64,000 bases of DNA from Oxalobacteraceae bacterium (GCA_947448025.1 CANFLV010000012.1:1-64000); one strand, 5' to 3'; positions 38,551 to 48,093 are shown, numbered from the stretch's first letter. Numbers and translations are program-made. Notes: a model not told the origin generated them from the sequence alone.

Positions 38551-38631
38551 GCAGTCCGGGTTCGGCGCAGGGTTGACCACCAGTCAGGGCCCCTGGGCCC
38601 GGTGGGCAATCCTGTGCCGGGCCCGGACTGC
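38551..38631 (+). repeat. Palindromic structured repeat, copy 1
   Basis: The 81-nt element folds almost end to end. Positions 38551-38571 pair with 38611-38631 (21 pairs, three of them G.T, allowed only in + strand RNA). An inner stem pairs GGTTG and CCACC with GGTGG and CAAT, leaving AGTCA unpaired, and a GC-rich tip follows. It shares TTGACCACCAGTCAGGG and its arms with copy 2 at 54132-54217. Confidence 0.88.
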
Positions 38632-38736
38632 GTCTACCAGAACCCGAAAAACCACCAAGGCCCGCACAGGTTTGCCCTATCCTCCGGGCTGTGTTTTAAT
38701 TTGCCCCTCTGCTGTACATGACTCCCGGGATCCATC

Positions 38737-39507
38737 ATTAACGCCACGCTGCTCTCCATCCTGTTTGCCACGACTGTGGCCGGCGTCGTCAGTATTTCTG
38801 CTGCCGCAATCTTCTCCTTTGCGCTGCTGTCGAAAGTCGTCGAGCGCATGGTCAGCCTGTCGGTCGGCATCATGCTTTCCACCGCCTTGCTGCATTCGCT
38901 GCCGGAAGCCTTCGAGTCGGGCGCCGATGCGCGTTCTCTGTTTGCGACCTTGCTGGCCGGCTTGCTCGGCTTTTTCCTGCTCGAGAAATTCGCGATCCTG
39001 CGCCATTCGCATCACCATGAAGGCGATGGCCACGCGCATGCGCACGGTCACGATGCGCACGAAGCGGGCAAGGCTGGCTGGATGATCCTGGTGGGCGATG
39101 GCCTGCATAATTTCAGCGATGGCATCCTGATCGCGGCAGCCTTTCTGGCTGATCCTAATCTGGGTATCATTACGGGATTGGCAATCGTTGCGCATGAAAT
39201 CCCGCAGGAAATCGGCGACTTCATCGTCCTGCTCAATGCCGGTTTCAGTCGCACACGCGCTTATGTCTATAACCTGCTGTGCAGTTTGCTGGCGGTGCTG
39301 GGGGGTGTGCTCGGTTATTTTTTGCTGGCGGAAGCCAAAGGCTCGATTCCCTACGTACTGGTATTTGCCTCATCGGGTTTCATTTACATTGCAGTGAGCG
39401 ACCTGATGCCGCAGATGCAGCGCCGCGCGACGATGCGCGAAACCATACCGCAAATTATCCTCGTCGCCATCGGCGTGGGTATCGTGCTTTTCCTCACGCG
39501 TGGATGA
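38737..39507 (+). CDS. ZIP family metal transporter (probable ATT start)
   Basis: About 256 aa. TM1 LLSILFATTVAGVVSISAAAIFSF; TM2-3 around VGIMLSTALLHSLPEAFESG; a histidine-rich loop (HSHHHEGDGHAHAHGHDAH) for metal binding; and the ZIP signatures DGLHNFSDGILIAAAF and IVAHEIPQEIGDF. Imports divalent metals such as zinc. No ATG/GTG/TTG occurs between the upstream in-frame stop (38719) and GTG 38776, which would remove half of TM1. ATT 38737, preceded by GGGA, gives the family's usual N-terminus (NATLLSILFA). Confidence 0.85.
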   Translation: MNATLLSILFATTVAGVVSISAAAIFSFALLSKVVERMVSLSVGIMLSTALLHSLPEAFESGADARSLFATLLAGLLGFFLLEKFAILRHSHHHEGDGHAHAHGHDAHEAGKAGWMILVGDGLHNFSDGILIAAAFLADPNLGIITGLAIVAHEIPQEIGDFIVLLNAGFSRTRAYVYNLLCSLLAVLGGVLGYFLLAEAKGSIPYVLVFASSGFIYIAVSDLMPQMQRRATMRETIPQIILVAIGVGIVLFLTRG

Positions 39508-39531
39508 GCAAATAAAGGAGACTGAAAAGTC

Positions 39532-40818
39532 ATTAGCGCACTCCAACACTATTTTGTCCGTACCTTCCGCTCCGGCGAACTGGTAGCGCAGCGTGACTTT
39601 CGCCTGTTCTGGACGTCCGCCGTCACCTTCACCTTCGGCCATTCGATTGCCGGTCTCGTCCTGCCGCTCACTGCAGCACTGCTGCTGCAGGCGACGCCGT
39701 CGCAGATGGGGCTGATGGTCGCGCTCGGCTTGCTGCCTTTCGTGCTGTTCTCGCTGCCGGCCGGCGTGATGCTCGATCGCCGCCGTAAATATCCGATACT
39801 GATGGCGTCTGACCTGGCCGCGCTGCTGGCCACCTTCACGATTCCACTGGCGTATTGGCTGGGCTGGCTGTCGATGGGCTGGATGTATGGCGTGTACTTT
39901 GTGCTCGGTATTATCAATGTCGTCGGCGGCAGTGCGAACCAGATTTTTCTTACCCATCTCGTCGGTCGCGAGCGCCTCATCGATGCGCACAGCCGCTTTG
40001 CCGCGACGGATTCGGTGGCGCGCCTGGTCGCGCCGGGATTGGCCGGCATGCTCGTGCAATGGCTGACCGCGCCATTCGCGCTGCTGTCGACGGTCGGTAT
40101 TTTCTTTGTCGCCTGGATGAACATGCGCCGCGTGCGCACGCGCGACCCGCAGCCGGCGCCGACCGAAACCCATCCGCTACAGGACATGTGGGACGGCCTG
40201 CTGATGATCTGGCGCCATCCGCTGCTATGGCCGCTGGCCTGGAGCTTCGGCTGCTGGCAGTTTCTGTTCAACGGCTATGCTGCGCTGTCGGTGCTGTTCG
40301 CTACGCGCGAGATGGGATTTTCACCCGGCATGCTGGGCGCCATGCAGACCTTCGGCGGTCTTGGCGTGCTGGTCAGTTCACTGCTGATCAAGCCGTGCAC
40401 GCGGCGCTTCGGTCTGGGAACGACGATCCTGATTGGCATGGGTGGCACGGCGCTGGGCTGGCTGGTGATGCCTTTGCTGCCGGCGACGCTGTTTGGTAGT
40501 GCGACGATCGCAGCCTTCGCTTATGGTGCACTGGTGTTCTTCTTCGACTGCAGCGTGATGCTGATGATCATGCCATATCTGGCCATGCGCCAGCGCGTCA
40601 CGCCCGACGCCTACCTCGGGCGCATGACGGCGACGATGCGCTTCCTTACGGTGGCGGTCGCCCCGGCGGGCGCTTTCGGCATGGGTTGGCTGGCTGAACA
40701 CATTGGCGTACGCGAGGCGCTCGGCACGGTCGGTGGTGCGGCGATCTTGCTGGTCATCGTGCTGGCGCTGTTTTCACCCTTGCGCGGTGCGCGCATAGAG
40801 GGAACAGAGGGCGACTAG
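39532..40818 (+). CDS. MFS transporter (probable ATT start)
   Basis: About 428 aa, 12 predicted membrane helices. The MFS loop 2-3 motif is LPAGVMLDRRRKYPIL; TM1 is RLFWTSAVTFTFGHSIAGLVLPLT, preceded by the family's FRxFW-type entry (AQRDFRLFW). Enterobactin-exporter/MFS_3-like efflux proteins look similar; substrate unknown. The frame is closed by TGA at 39523. The only codon at the right place is ATT 39532 (ISALQHYFVRTFRSGE), 11 bases after AGGAG. The first ATG (39706) would delete TM1. Confidence 0.85.
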   Translation: MSALQHYFVRTFRSGELVAQRDFRLFWTSAVTFTFGHSIAGLVLPLTAALLLQATPSQMGLMVALGLLPFVLFSLPAGVMLDRRRKYPILMASDLAALLATFTIPLAYWLGWLSMGWMYGVYFVLGIINVVGGSANQIFLTHLVGRERLIDAHSRFAATDSVARLVAPGLAGMLVQWLTAPFALLSTVGIFFVAWMNMRRVRTRDPQPAPTETHPLQDMWDGLLMIWRHPLLWPLAWSFGCWQFLFNGYAALSVLFATREMGFSPGMLGAMQTFGGLGVLVSSLLIKPCTRRFGLGTTILIGMGGTALGWLVMPLLPATLFGSATIAAFAYGALVFFFDCSVMLMIMPYLAMRQRVTPDAYLGRMTATMRFLTVAVAPAGAFGMGWLAEHIGVREALGTVGGAAILLVIVLALFSPLRGARIEGTEGD

Positions 40819-40852
40819 CGCGCCTGACGCCCGGTGCAATTATCGGGTGTAC

Positions 40853-41704
40853 TCAGCCGCGCGCCACTGGCCGCGCCGGATCGGCGCACCATTCACTCCA
40901 CGAACCCGGATAGAGCGCCGCGCCAGACAGGCCGGCGATTTCCATCGCCAGCAGATTGTGGCAGGCGGTCACGCCCGAGCCGCATTGCAGGATCGTCGCA
41001 GATGGACTCGCTGTCAGCGCGCTAAACGCCGCATGTAATTCGGCTGCCGGCTTGAAGTGGCCGTCGGCTTGCAGGTTATCCTTGAAGAAGCGGTTTTTCG
41101 CGCCGGGGATATGACCGCCGACCGGGTCCAGGGTTTCATTCTCGCCGCGAAAGCGATCCGGCGCGCGCGCATCAAGCACGGTGCGTGTACCAATCTCAAG
41201 ATTGGTAAGGATATCGGCCGCACTGACCTGCTTCGTCAAGGGTGCAGCATCAGTAATCGTGCCGCGCAATTTCGAGGCATGTTCCGTCGATAGCAGTTCG
41301 CCATGCGCCTGCCATGCCGGCAAGCCGCCATCGAGCACGGCCACGGCACCGTGTCCGACCCAGCGCAACATCCACCACAGCCGCGCCGCATAGATGCCGC
41401 CTTGCGCGTCATAGGCAATGACCTGCGAATCGGGTTTTACGCCCCAGCCACGCAGGGTTTCGATAAAGGCAGCGCGCTCCGGCAAGGGATGACGACCGCG
41501 GAACACACCGTCAGCTGCCGGCGTTTTATCGGACAGGTCGATGTCGAGCGCGGCGAATTGCGCATTCGGGATATGTCCGGCACGGTAGGCGTCTATGCCG
41601 GCCTGCGCATTGGCCAGGTCATGGCGGCAGTCGAGCACGACCCACTCCGGTGAAAAGAGATGCTGCGCCAGATCGGCAGCGGAAATCAAGGTGGTGTAAG
41701 TCAT
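40853..41704 (-). CDS. sseA: 3-mercaptopyruvate/thiosulfate sulfurtransferase
   Basis: 283 aa from ATG 41704 (MTYTTLISAADLAQHLFSPE). Two rhodanese domains; the first is catalytically dead as usual, and the second carries the active loop LQCGSGVTACHN. The CGSGVTA sequence is the form seen in mercaptopyruvate sulfurtransferases (versus CRKGVTA-type in rhodanese). DARAPDRFRGENETLDPVGGHIPGA is the conserved inter-domain region. The start overlaps the EamA gene stop by four bases. Confidence 0.92.
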   Translation of the reverse strand: MTYTTLISAADLAQHLFSPEWVVLDCRHDLANAQAGIDAYRAGHIPNAQFAALDIDLSDKTPAADGVFRGRHPLPERAAFIETLRGWGVKPDSQVIAYDAQGGIYAARLWWMLRWVGHGAVAVLDGGLPAWQAHGELLSTEHASKLRGTITDAAPLTKQVSAADILTNLEIGTRTVLDARAPDRFRGENETLDPVGGHIPGAKNRFFKDNLQADGHFKPAAELHAAFSALTASPSATILQCGSGVTACHNLLAMEIAGLSGAALYPGSWSEWCADPARPVARG

Positions 41705-42597
41705 GCTGTTTGCGCCCTTTGTGTTTGCGTGCCGAAGAAAGTCGCGGCGATGCCGCTGGCAATGATTACGGCAATGCCGCTCCAGCCCAGCCAGCCGAGT
41801 TGATCGTCCCACAGCACGATGCCGGATATGCTGGCAAAGATGATGCCCGTGTATTGCAGGTTCGCCGTGACCATGGTTTTGCCGAGACGATAAGCGCGCG
41901 TCATGGCGATTTGCGCGATGGTCGCGGTCGCACCTATGCCCAGCAGCAGGCCGAGGCCGCCCGCGGTATGTTTGTGCAGGGCCATTGGTGTGCTGCCAAA
42001 CAGGGCCGGGCCGAGCAGGCCTGTGAGCAGGCCGGCGACGATGCTGCTGATGGAAAAATAAAACACCACGCGCGACTCCGGCTCACCCATGTGGCCGAGC
42101 TTGCGTACCTGAAGGTAGGCCAACGCGGAGAGGAAACCCGACGCCAGCGCCATGAGCGCGCTGCGCCATTGATCGCTATGTACTGCAGGCTGCAGCAGCA
42201 TCACGACGCCGCCAAAGCTGATGAGGATGGCGCCGGCCAGCCGCCATTCGGCATGTTGTGTGCCGCGCCACCAGCCCACCGTCATCAGGATGGCCGCGAT
42301 CCAGATTGGTGCGGTGTTATTGAGCGTGACGACCATGGCCAGCGGCAGGCTGCTGAAGGCGTAGAACCAGAGCCAGAGCGAGGTCACGCCGACGGCGCCG
42401 CGCCACATGTGTTGCCAGGGCAGGGTGGTCTTCAGCGAGCCGCCTTGCAGTCGCACGAGCGTAATGATGAAGAGCGCGCTGATCAGGCCGCGATAGGCAA
42501 TGATTTCAGAGGTCGAGTACATCGCAGAGGCGAGTTTGACGCACACGCCCATGATGGCGAAGAAGAAGGCGGCAAACAGCATCCACAGGGATTGCAT
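41701..42597 (-). CDS. EamA family (DMT) transporter
   Basis: 298 aa, ten hydrophobic helices in two EamA repeats (MLFAAFFFAIMGVCVKLASA ... and MALASGFLSALAYLQVRKLG ...). IIAYRGLISALFI and PLAMVVTLNNTAPIWIAAIL are the typical drug/metabolite exporter signatures. Substrate unknown. Starts 12 bp after the Rieske oxygenase stop and overlaps sseA, so the three may be one transcript. Confidence 0.9.
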   Translation of the reverse strand: MQSLWMLFAAFFFAIMGVCVKLASAMYSTSEIIAYRGLISALFIITLVRLQGGSLKTTLPWQHMWRGAVGVTSLWLWFYAFSSLPLAMVVTLNNTAPIWIAAILMTVGWWRGTQHAEWRLAGAILISFGGVVMLLQPAVHSDQWRSALMALASGFLSALAYLQVRKLGHMGEPESRVVFYFSISSIVAGLLTGLLGPALFGSTPMALHKHTAGGLGLLLGIGATATIAQIAMTRAYRLGKTMVTANLQYTGIIFASISGIVLWDDQLGWLGWSGIAVIIASGIAATFFGTQTQRAQTA

Positions 42598-42609
42598 GGG
42601 CGCGCTCGC

Positions 42610-43710
42610 TTAAACGTCGAGCTGCGAGCGATACCACTCATGGAAATGCTGCATGCCGTCTTCCATCGGTGACTGGTAAGGCCCGACTTCATTTTCGCCG
42701 CGATCGAGCAGGATCTTGCGTCCGCCATCCATGCGCAGCGCGATTTCATCGTCCTCAACGCAGGTTTCCATGTAGGCGGCGCGTTCGGCTTCGATGAACT
42801 CGCGCTCGAACAGCACGATCTCTTCCGGATAATAGAACTCGACGACGTTGGTGGTCTTTTGCGGACCTTGCGGCCACAGCGTCGATACGACCAGCACATG
42901 CGGATACCATTCGACCATGATGTTCGGATATAGGGTGAGCCAGATCGCGCCGAATTTCGGTGCCTTGCCGCCGCCAAATTTCAAGACCTGCTCATGCCAT
43001 TTCTGGTAGACCGGCGAGCCTGATTTCGTCAGGCCGCGATTCACGCCGACGGTTTGCACGCTGTAGTCTTTACCGAACTGCCAGCGCAAATCTTCGCAAT
43101 TGACGAAGCCGCCCAGACCCGGATGGAAGGGCCCGACATGGTAATCCTCGAGATAGACCTCGATAAAGGTCTTCCAGTTGTAATTGCATTCGTGGACTTC
43201 GACATGGTCGAACATATAACCGCTGAAATCGAGATCGGCCGCGACCGAGAGCTGGCGCAGTTTGCTGCGCACGTCCATGCCGTTCTGTTCGAACAGCAGG
43301 CCATTCCAGTTTTGCAGCGGGGTTTTTGACAGGTTCAGGCAGGGCGTCTCACCAAAATGCGGCGCACCGATCAAGTCACCCTTGAGGTCATAGGTCCAGC
43401 GGTGCAGCGGGCAGACGATATTGCTGGCATTGCCGCGGCCATTGAACATTTTCGCCTGCCGGTGACGGCAGACGTTCGACATCAGCTCGATGCCGTGCGC
43501 ATTACGCACCAGCATGCGGCCTTCGTTTTCCCACGCCAGCGTGGCAAAATCCCCGACTTCCGGCACCATCAGCTCATGACCGGCATAGCGCGGCCCTGCC
43601 CGATACAGGCGCTCGATTTCAAGCTTCAGTAAAGCAGCGTCAAAATAGACTTTGACCGGAAGTTGCGCGTTGGACCGCGCGAGATTGGCATTGTTCGCCA
43701 GATCGGACAT
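42610..43710 (-). CDS. Aromatic ring-hydroxylating dioxygenase, alpha subunit
   Basis: 366 aa from ATG 43710. The Rieske 2Fe-2S centre is CRHRQAKM ... CPLHRWTYDLKG; the mononuclear-iron domain has EVYLEDYHVGPFHPGL (two histidines) and a later acidic ligand. Members oxidise aromatics or quaternary amines; substrate not predictable and no beta subunit or reductase is adjacent. The frame extends to 43737 (MVQINLGVG), an alternative start. Confidence 0.88.
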   Translation of the reverse strand: MSDLANNANLARSNAQLPVKVYFDAALLKLEIERLYRAGPRYAGHELMVPEVGDFATLAWENEGRMLVRNAHGIELMSNVCRHRQAKMFNGRGNASNIVCPLHRWTYDLKGDLIGAPHFGETPCLNLSKTPLQNWNGLLFEQNGMDVRSKLRQLSVAADLDFSGYMFDHVEVHECNYNWKTFIEVYLEDYHVGPFHPGLGGFVNCEDLRWQFGKDYSVQTVGVNRGLTKSGSPVYQKWHEQVLKFGGGKAPKFGAIWLTLYPNIMVEWYPHVLVVSTLWPQGPQKTTNVVEFYYPEEIVLFEREFIEAERAAYMETCVEDDEIALRMDGGRKILLDRGENEVGPYQSPMEDGMQHFHEWYRSQLDV

Positions 43711-43879
43711 CCCCACCCCCAAATTAATTTGCACCAACCTAAGAGGAAAGAATCCGTAAAAAACCTGTGTTCGATGGATTGAAACGGAAATTTCGGACAG
43801 AGCCGCGGATTATACCTCAGTCACTTGTCGTGTCATTAATATGCGTTTCCTGATCGCCGCGTAAGACGCGTGAGCAGGC

Positions 43880-43917
43880 TAAGCGCGATCATTGCCCGCA
43901 TGGGCAGACTTGCGCTT
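43880..43917. repeat. Intergenic hairpin upstream of xseB
   Basis: AAGCGC (43881-43886) pairs with GCGCTT (43912-43917) and the inner TGCCC (43893-43897) with GGGCA (43902-43906). It lies in the 265-bp gap between the Rieske gene and xseB, which otherwise shows only a possible xseB -10 (TTAAAAT, about 43941). Confidence 0.5.
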
Positions 43918-43975
43918 CGCCCTGCCGTGGATGGTTTGTTTTAAAATGTCGGGTTGAACAGGGAATCTAGCCATC

Positions 43976-44233
43976 ATGTCGAAAAAACAAGCCTCAGCCG
44001 GGACGATCGATCCGCCCGCTTCTTTTGAAGAAGCGATGGCCGAATTGCAGCAATTAGTCGCGCGCATGGAGTCCGGCGACTTGCCGCTCGAAGCCTCGGT
44101 CGCGGCTTACCAGCGCGGCTCGACACTGGTTAAATATTGCGCCGCCCAGCTGGAAAAGGTCGACAGCCAGGTCAAGGTACTGGAAGGCGACATGCTCAAG
44201 CCCTTTGCTGCGGACCTTGAGGATGATGCATGA
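43976..44233 (+). CDS. xseB: Exodeoxyribonuclease VII small subunit
   Basis: 85 aa. Conserved core PASFEEAMAELQQLVARMESGDLPLEASVAAYQRGSTLVKYC, the helical small subunit that binds XseA to form the single-strand exonuclease. xseA is not in the window. Stop overlaps the ispA ATG by four bases; the xseB-ispA-dxs order is conserved in many proteobacteria. Confidence 0.96.
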   Translation: MSKKQASAGTIDPPASFEEAMAELQQLVARMESGDLPLEASVAAYQRGSTLVKYCAAQLEKVDSQVKVLEGDMLKPFAADLEDDA

Positions 44234-45120
44234 CGTCGCCGTCGTTTGAACACTGGATGAAGCAGGTGCAGGCAGACATGGAAGTCGCGCTGGCGCACTT
44301 TCTGCCGGAAGCGGCAAGGCTGCCGCAACGTCTGCATGCCGCGATGCGCTATGCCACGCTCGATGGCGGCAAGCGTGTACGGCCCTTGCTCGTGTTTGCG
44401 GCCGGTGCGATTTTCGATGCCCCGGCAGCGACGCTCGCGCGGGCCGGAGCAGCGGTCGAAATGATTCATGCCTATTCACTCGTGCATGACGACATGCCGT
44501 GCATGGATGACGATGCCTTGAGGCGCGGCAAGCCGACCGTGCATGTTGAATTTGATGAAGCGACTGCTTTGCTGGTCGGTGACGCACTGCAGGCGCAGGC
44601 CTTCATCGTGCTCTCCGGTGGCGAGGCATCACCGGACACACGCCTGGCGATGGTCAACGTGCTGGCGCAAGCTTCGGGCTCGCTGGGTATGTGTGGCGGG
44701 CAGGCGATTGATCTTGCCAGCGTCGGCCTGCAGCTAAGCATTGAGCAGCTCGAGCACATGCACCACCTGAAGACCGGCGCCTTGCTGCGCGCAGCCGTGC
44801 TGCTGGGCGCGATGGCCGGCGCTACGCTCGATGACGAACAAACACTGGCCTTGCATGCCTATGCGCAGGCGATCGGGCTGGCTTTTCAGGTCGTCGATGA
44901 TGTGCTTGATGCGACCGCCGATTCGGCGACGCTAGGCAAAACTGCCGGCAAGGATGCGGCCGACAATAAACCGACCTATGTGTCCATTCTGGGTCTTGAT
45001 GCATCGCGGGCTCTGGCTGATCAGCTCTGCCGGGATGCCCATCACGCGCTGCTGCCCTTTGGTGACAAGGCGCAGCGCTTGCGTGAACTCGCTGACTTGA
45101 TCGTACAGCGGAAAGCTTAA
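44230..45120 (+). CDS. ispA: Farnesyl diphosphate synthase (short-chain polyprenyl synthase)
   Basis: 296 aa. First Asp-rich motif [14 protein letters not shown] and second [29 protein letters not shown] at the N-terminus. The residues before the first DDxxxxD fit chain termination at C15. Condenses IPP with DMAPP and GPP. Placed between xseB and dxs, so it shares an operon with the entry enzyme of the MEP pathway. Confidence 0.96.
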   Translation: MTSPSFEHWMKQVQADMEVALAHFLPEAARLPQRLHAAMRYATLDGGKRVRPLLVFAAGAIFDAPAATLARAGAAVEMIHAYSLVHDDMPCMDDDALRRGKPTVHVEFDEATALLVGDALQAQAFIVLSGGEASPDTRLAMVNVLAQASGSLGMCGGQAIDLASVGLQLSIEQLEHMHHLKTGALLRAAVLLGAMAGATLDDEQTLALHAYAQAIGLAFQVVDDVLDATADSATLGKTAGKDAADNKPTYVSILGLDASRALADQLCRDAHHALLPFGDKAQRLRELADLIVQRKA

Positions 45121-45121
45121 T

Positions 45122-46987
45122 ATGAACCTGTTGAACAATATTGATGGTCCCGAAGATGTGCGTCGCCTGCCGCGTGCGCAATTGCGCGTACTGGCCGATG
45201 AAGTGCGCGCCTTCCTGCTCGATTCCGTCTCCAAGACCGGCGGCCATCTGTCGTCCAATCTTGGCACGGTCGAACTGACGATCGCGCTACATTACGTCTT
45301 CAATACACCGGACGACCGCATCGTCTGGGACGTCGGCCATCAGACTTATCCGCACAAGATCCTCACGGGCCGGCGCGATCGCATGGACAGCCTGCGCCAG
45401 CAGGGCGGCATTTCCGGCTTTCCGAAGCGCGATGAAAGCGTCTACGACACCTTCGGCACGGCGCATTCCTCGACCTCGATTTCCGCAGCTCTCGGCATGG
45501 CCGTCGCTGCCCGCACCAAGGGTGAAAACCGCCATGCGATTGCCGTCATCGGCGATGGCGCAATGACTGCCGGCATGGCCTTCGAAGCGATGAACAATGC
45601 CGGTATCCACGAAGACATCAATCTGCTGGTGATCCTCAACGATAACGACATGTCGATTTCGCCGCCCGTGGGCGCATTGAACCGCTATCTCGCGCGCCTG
45701 ATGTCGGGGCGCTTTTATGCTGCAGCAAAAAATGTCGGCAAATCGGTCTTGCCGGCGCCCATGCGCGAGCTGGCCAAACGCTTTGAAGAACATGCAAAAG
45801 GCATGGTCGTCCCGGCCACGATGTTCGAGGAGTTCGGCTTCAATTACATCGGTCCCATCGATGGCCACGACATGGAGTCGCTGGTGCCGACGCTGCAAAA
45901 CCTGAAGCAATTGAAGGGCCCGCAGTTCCTGCACGTCGTCACGAAAAAAGGCCAGGGCTACAAGCTGGCCGAAGCCGATCCGGTCCTGTACCACGGCCCC
46001 GGCAAATTCAATCCGGCCGAAGGCATCCGCCCAGCCGCCGCCGGCAAGGTGACTTACACGCAGGTCTTCGGCGAGTGGCTGTGCGACATGGCGGCGCACG
46101 ATGCGCGCCTCGTCGGCATCACGCCAGCCATGCGCGAAGGCTCGGGCATGGTCGAGTTCGAACGGCGTTTCCCTGCGCGTTATCACGATGTCGGTATCGC
46201 CGAGCAGCATGCAGTGACTTTTGCCGCCGGCATGGCATGCGAAGGCATGAAGCCGGTCGTGGCGATTTATTCGACTTTCCTGCAGCGTGGCTATGACCAG
46301 CTGATCCATGACGTCGCGCTGCAAAATCTCGATGTGACGTTTGCGCTCGATCGCGCCGGTTTGGTCGGCGCCGATGGCGCCACGCATGCCGGCAATTACG
46401 ATCTCGCCTTCCTGCGCTGCATTCCGAACATGGTCGTCATGGCCGCCTCAGACGAAAACGAATGCCGGCACATGCTGTCGACGGCTTATCAATACAATGG
46501 CCCGGCGGCTGTGCGTTATCCGCGCGGCGCCGGCGTGGGCGCAGTCGTTGAAAAAAATCTCGACACGATCAAGCTGGGCACCGGTGAAATCCGCCGCAAG
46601 GGCAAGGGCATCGCGATACTCGCGTTTGGCTCCATGCTCGCGCCAGCATTGGCTGCGGCAGAACAGCTCGATGCCAGCGTGGCCAATATGCGCTTCATTA
46701 AACCGCTCGATGTGGCGCTGGTGCGCGAGCTCGCGCAAACGCATGATGCACTGGTGACGATCGAAGAAGGTTCCATCATGGGTGGCGCCGGTGCGGCTGT
46801 GGCCGAAGCGCTGGCCGCGGCCGGCATCGTCAAGCCGCTGCTGCTGCTGGGCTTGCCGGACAAATTCATCGACCACGGCGACGTCGCGCATCTGCTGGCT
46901 GACTGCGGGCTGGATGCGGCGGGCATCGTCGCTTCGGTGCGTGAACGTTTTGCGGCTGACGCGCCGCGGCTCGTGGTGAATCACTAA
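45122..46987 (+). CDS. dxs: 1-deoxy-D-xylulose-5-phosphate synthase
   Basis: 621-aa TPP enzyme making DXP from pyruvate and glyceraldehyde-3-phosphate. Motifs: [39 protein letters not shown], the TPP/Mg motif [48 protein letters not shown] and [15 protein letters not shown]. Complete. DXP also feeds ThiG, linking this operon to the thi cluster. Confidence 0.98.
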   Translation: MNLLNNIDGPEDVRRLPRAQLRVLADEVRAFLLDSVSKTGGHLSSNLGTVELTIALHYVFNTPDDRIVWDVGHQTYPHKILTGRRDRMDSLRQQGGISGFPKRDESVYDTFGTAHSSTSISAALGMAVAARTKGENRHAIAVIGDGAMTAGMAFEAMNNAGIHEDINLLVILNDNDMSISPPVGALNRYLARLMSGRFYAAAKNVGKSVLPAPMRELAKRFEEHAKGMVVPATMFEEFGFNYIGPIDGHDMESLVPTLQNLKQLKGPQFLHVVTKKGQGYKLAEADPVLYHGPGKFNPAEGIRPAAAGKVTYTQVFGEWLCDMAAHDARLVGITPAMREGSGMVEFERRFPARYHDVGIAEQHAVTFAAGMACEGMKPVVAIYSTFLQRGYDQLIHDVALQNLDVTFALDRAGLVGADGATHAGNYDLAFLRCIPNMVVMAASDENECRHMLSTAYQYNGPAAVRYPRGAGVGAVVEKNLDTIKLGTGEIRRKGKGIAILAFGSMLAPALAAAEQLDASVANMRFIKPLDVALVRELAQTHDALVTIEEGSIMGGAGAAVAEALAAAGIVKPLLLLGLPDKFIDHGDVAHLLADCGLDAAGIVASVRERFAADAPRLVVNH

Positions 46988-47007
46988 AACTGCACTGCGC
47001 AGTGCTG

Positions 47008-47045
47008 AGCCGGCTTGGATCCTGCGGGAACCAAGCCGGCTTTTT
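47008..47045 (+). terminator. Terminator of xseB-ispA-dxs
   Basis: GCCGGCTTGG (47009-47018) pairs with CCAAGCCGGC (47031-47040) followed by T5. A small GCACTGC/GCAGTGC hairpin precedes it. Confidence 0.9.
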
Positions 47046-47095
47046 CATGCTCTGAATCTCTGCAGGCGTGATTCAGACACGCACAGGAGCTCTCC

Positions 47096-47647
47096 ATGTC
47101 CACCATCATCGCAGCCCGGTTCAAGCAGCAGGAACATGTGCAGGCGGCCATCGCTGCATTGCAGGACGCTGGCTTTGCCGAGCAGTCAATTTCCTCGTTC
47201 TACGTCAATCCGCCCGGCCAGCACGACCGCTATCAGCTAGGTGGCGACCATAACAAATCGGAAGGCGCGGAAGAGACCGATAAAGGCATGCTTGCAGGTA
47301 GCGTCGCGGGTGCGGCGGTTGGCCTCGCGGCACTGCCCGTGGTCGGGCCGGTCGGCGCGCTCGTCGGTGCCTATGTCGGCTCCTTCCTTGGCGGGCTGGC
47401 GTCGACAAAAGAAACGACTGAGCTGGACGCGGCGGGCAATGTGCATCCGCACGAGCATCCCTCCGGCATGATGGTGGCGGTCGCACTTGAACCCGCGGCC
47501 GAACCGCAGCAGCGCGAGCAAGCCTTGGCGCTCTTGTGCGCCAGCGGTGGCTTCGATGCCGAAGCTGCTGAAGGTAGGATCGAAGCGGGCGACTGGCTAG
47601 ACTTTGATCCGCTCGAAGCGCCGCAAAGAATCGAGGGGAGCGCTTGA
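47096..47647 (+). CDS. Glycine-zipper protein, unknown function
   Basis: 183 aa. An N-terminal ferredoxin-like segment (TIIAARFKQQEHVQAAIAALQDAGFAEQSISSFYV) resembles the repeat of general-stress proteins. A hydrophobic Gly-rich zipper follows (GSVAGAAVGLAALPVVGPVGALVGAYVGSFLGGL, about residues 68-101) and a C-terminal acidic stretch. Probably membrane-interacting. CAGGAG precedes the ATG. Convergent with a PRC-barrel gene. Confidence 0.8.
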   Translation: MSTIIAARFKQQEHVQAAIAALQDAGFAEQSISSFYVNPPGQHDRYQLGGDHNKSEGAEETDKGMLAGSVAGAAVGLAALPVVGPVGALVGAYVGSFLGGLASTKETTELDAAGNVHPHEHPSGMMVAVALEPAAEPQQREQALALLCASGGFDAEAAEGRIEAGDWLDFDPLEAPQRIEGSA

Positions 47648-47664
47648 GCCGCCCCCCTTTTTTT
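47634..47664 (+). terminator. Terminator overlapping the stop of the glycine-zipper gene
   Basis: AGGGG (47634-47638) pairs with CCCCT (47654-47658), with inner GCG/CGC, and T7 follows. The stop codon 47645-47647 lies in the loop region. Confidence 0.75.
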
Positions 47665-47670
47665 ACATGA

Positions 47671-48093
47671 TCAATGCATGGTTCGATCGTTCGACGTGCC
47701 CGTCACGCCATAGAAGCTATTGAGCTGCTGCACCCATGACTGGTCGCCCATGTCGGGCCAGTTATCCTTGTCAAAGCCAGGTGCATTGGCGAGCTGGTTT
47801 TTCTCGACATTGAGGATGAAGCGTTTATTCGCTGCATCGAGGCGCAAGGCCTGCCAGGGCACGGCAAACAGCTTTTCGCCCAGCCCAATGAAGCCGCCAA
47901 AGGCCAGCACGGCATAAGCGACCTGACCGTTGCGCATGTCGAGCATGATTTCCTTGATGTCGCCGAGATTTTCATCGCTGGTGCTGACGACATCTTCGCC
48001 GACCAGGGTTTTTGCGCCCATTAATGTCGGTCCTGGGCCGCTTCCGGCGTAGCGGCGGTACATGCCATAGGTATCGCGATCGGTGTAACTCAT
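47671..48093 (-). CDS. PRC-barrel domain protein
   Basis: 140 aa. The PRC-barrel is clear: GAKTLVGEDVVSTSDENLGDIKEIMLDMRNGQVAYAVLAFGGFIGLGEKLFAVPW. An N-terminal tail with Tyr/Arg (SYTDRDTYGMYRRYAG) precedes it. Stand-alone PRC-barrel proteins are stress-associated or RNA-related, but the role is unproven. AAGGAGAGCAAG precedes the ATG. Confidence 0.88.
   Translation of the reverse strand: MSYTDRDTYGMYRRYAGSGPGPTLMGAKTLVGEDVVSTSDENLGDIKEIMLDMRNGQVAYAVLAFGGFIGLGEKLFAVPWQALRLDAANKRFILNVEKNQLANAPGFDKDNWPDMGDQSWVQQLNSFYGVTGTSNDRTMH

Noticed and set aside
38551-38631. Ordinary terminator of the dienelactone hydrolase gene
   Set aside because: No T tract, and the sequence recurs at 54.13 kb in the opposite orientation with compensatory changes.
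41650-42672. 340-aa plus-strand ORF opposite the EamA and Rieske genes
   Set aside because: Low-complexity Gly/Arg/His/Gln translation opposite two recognised genes.
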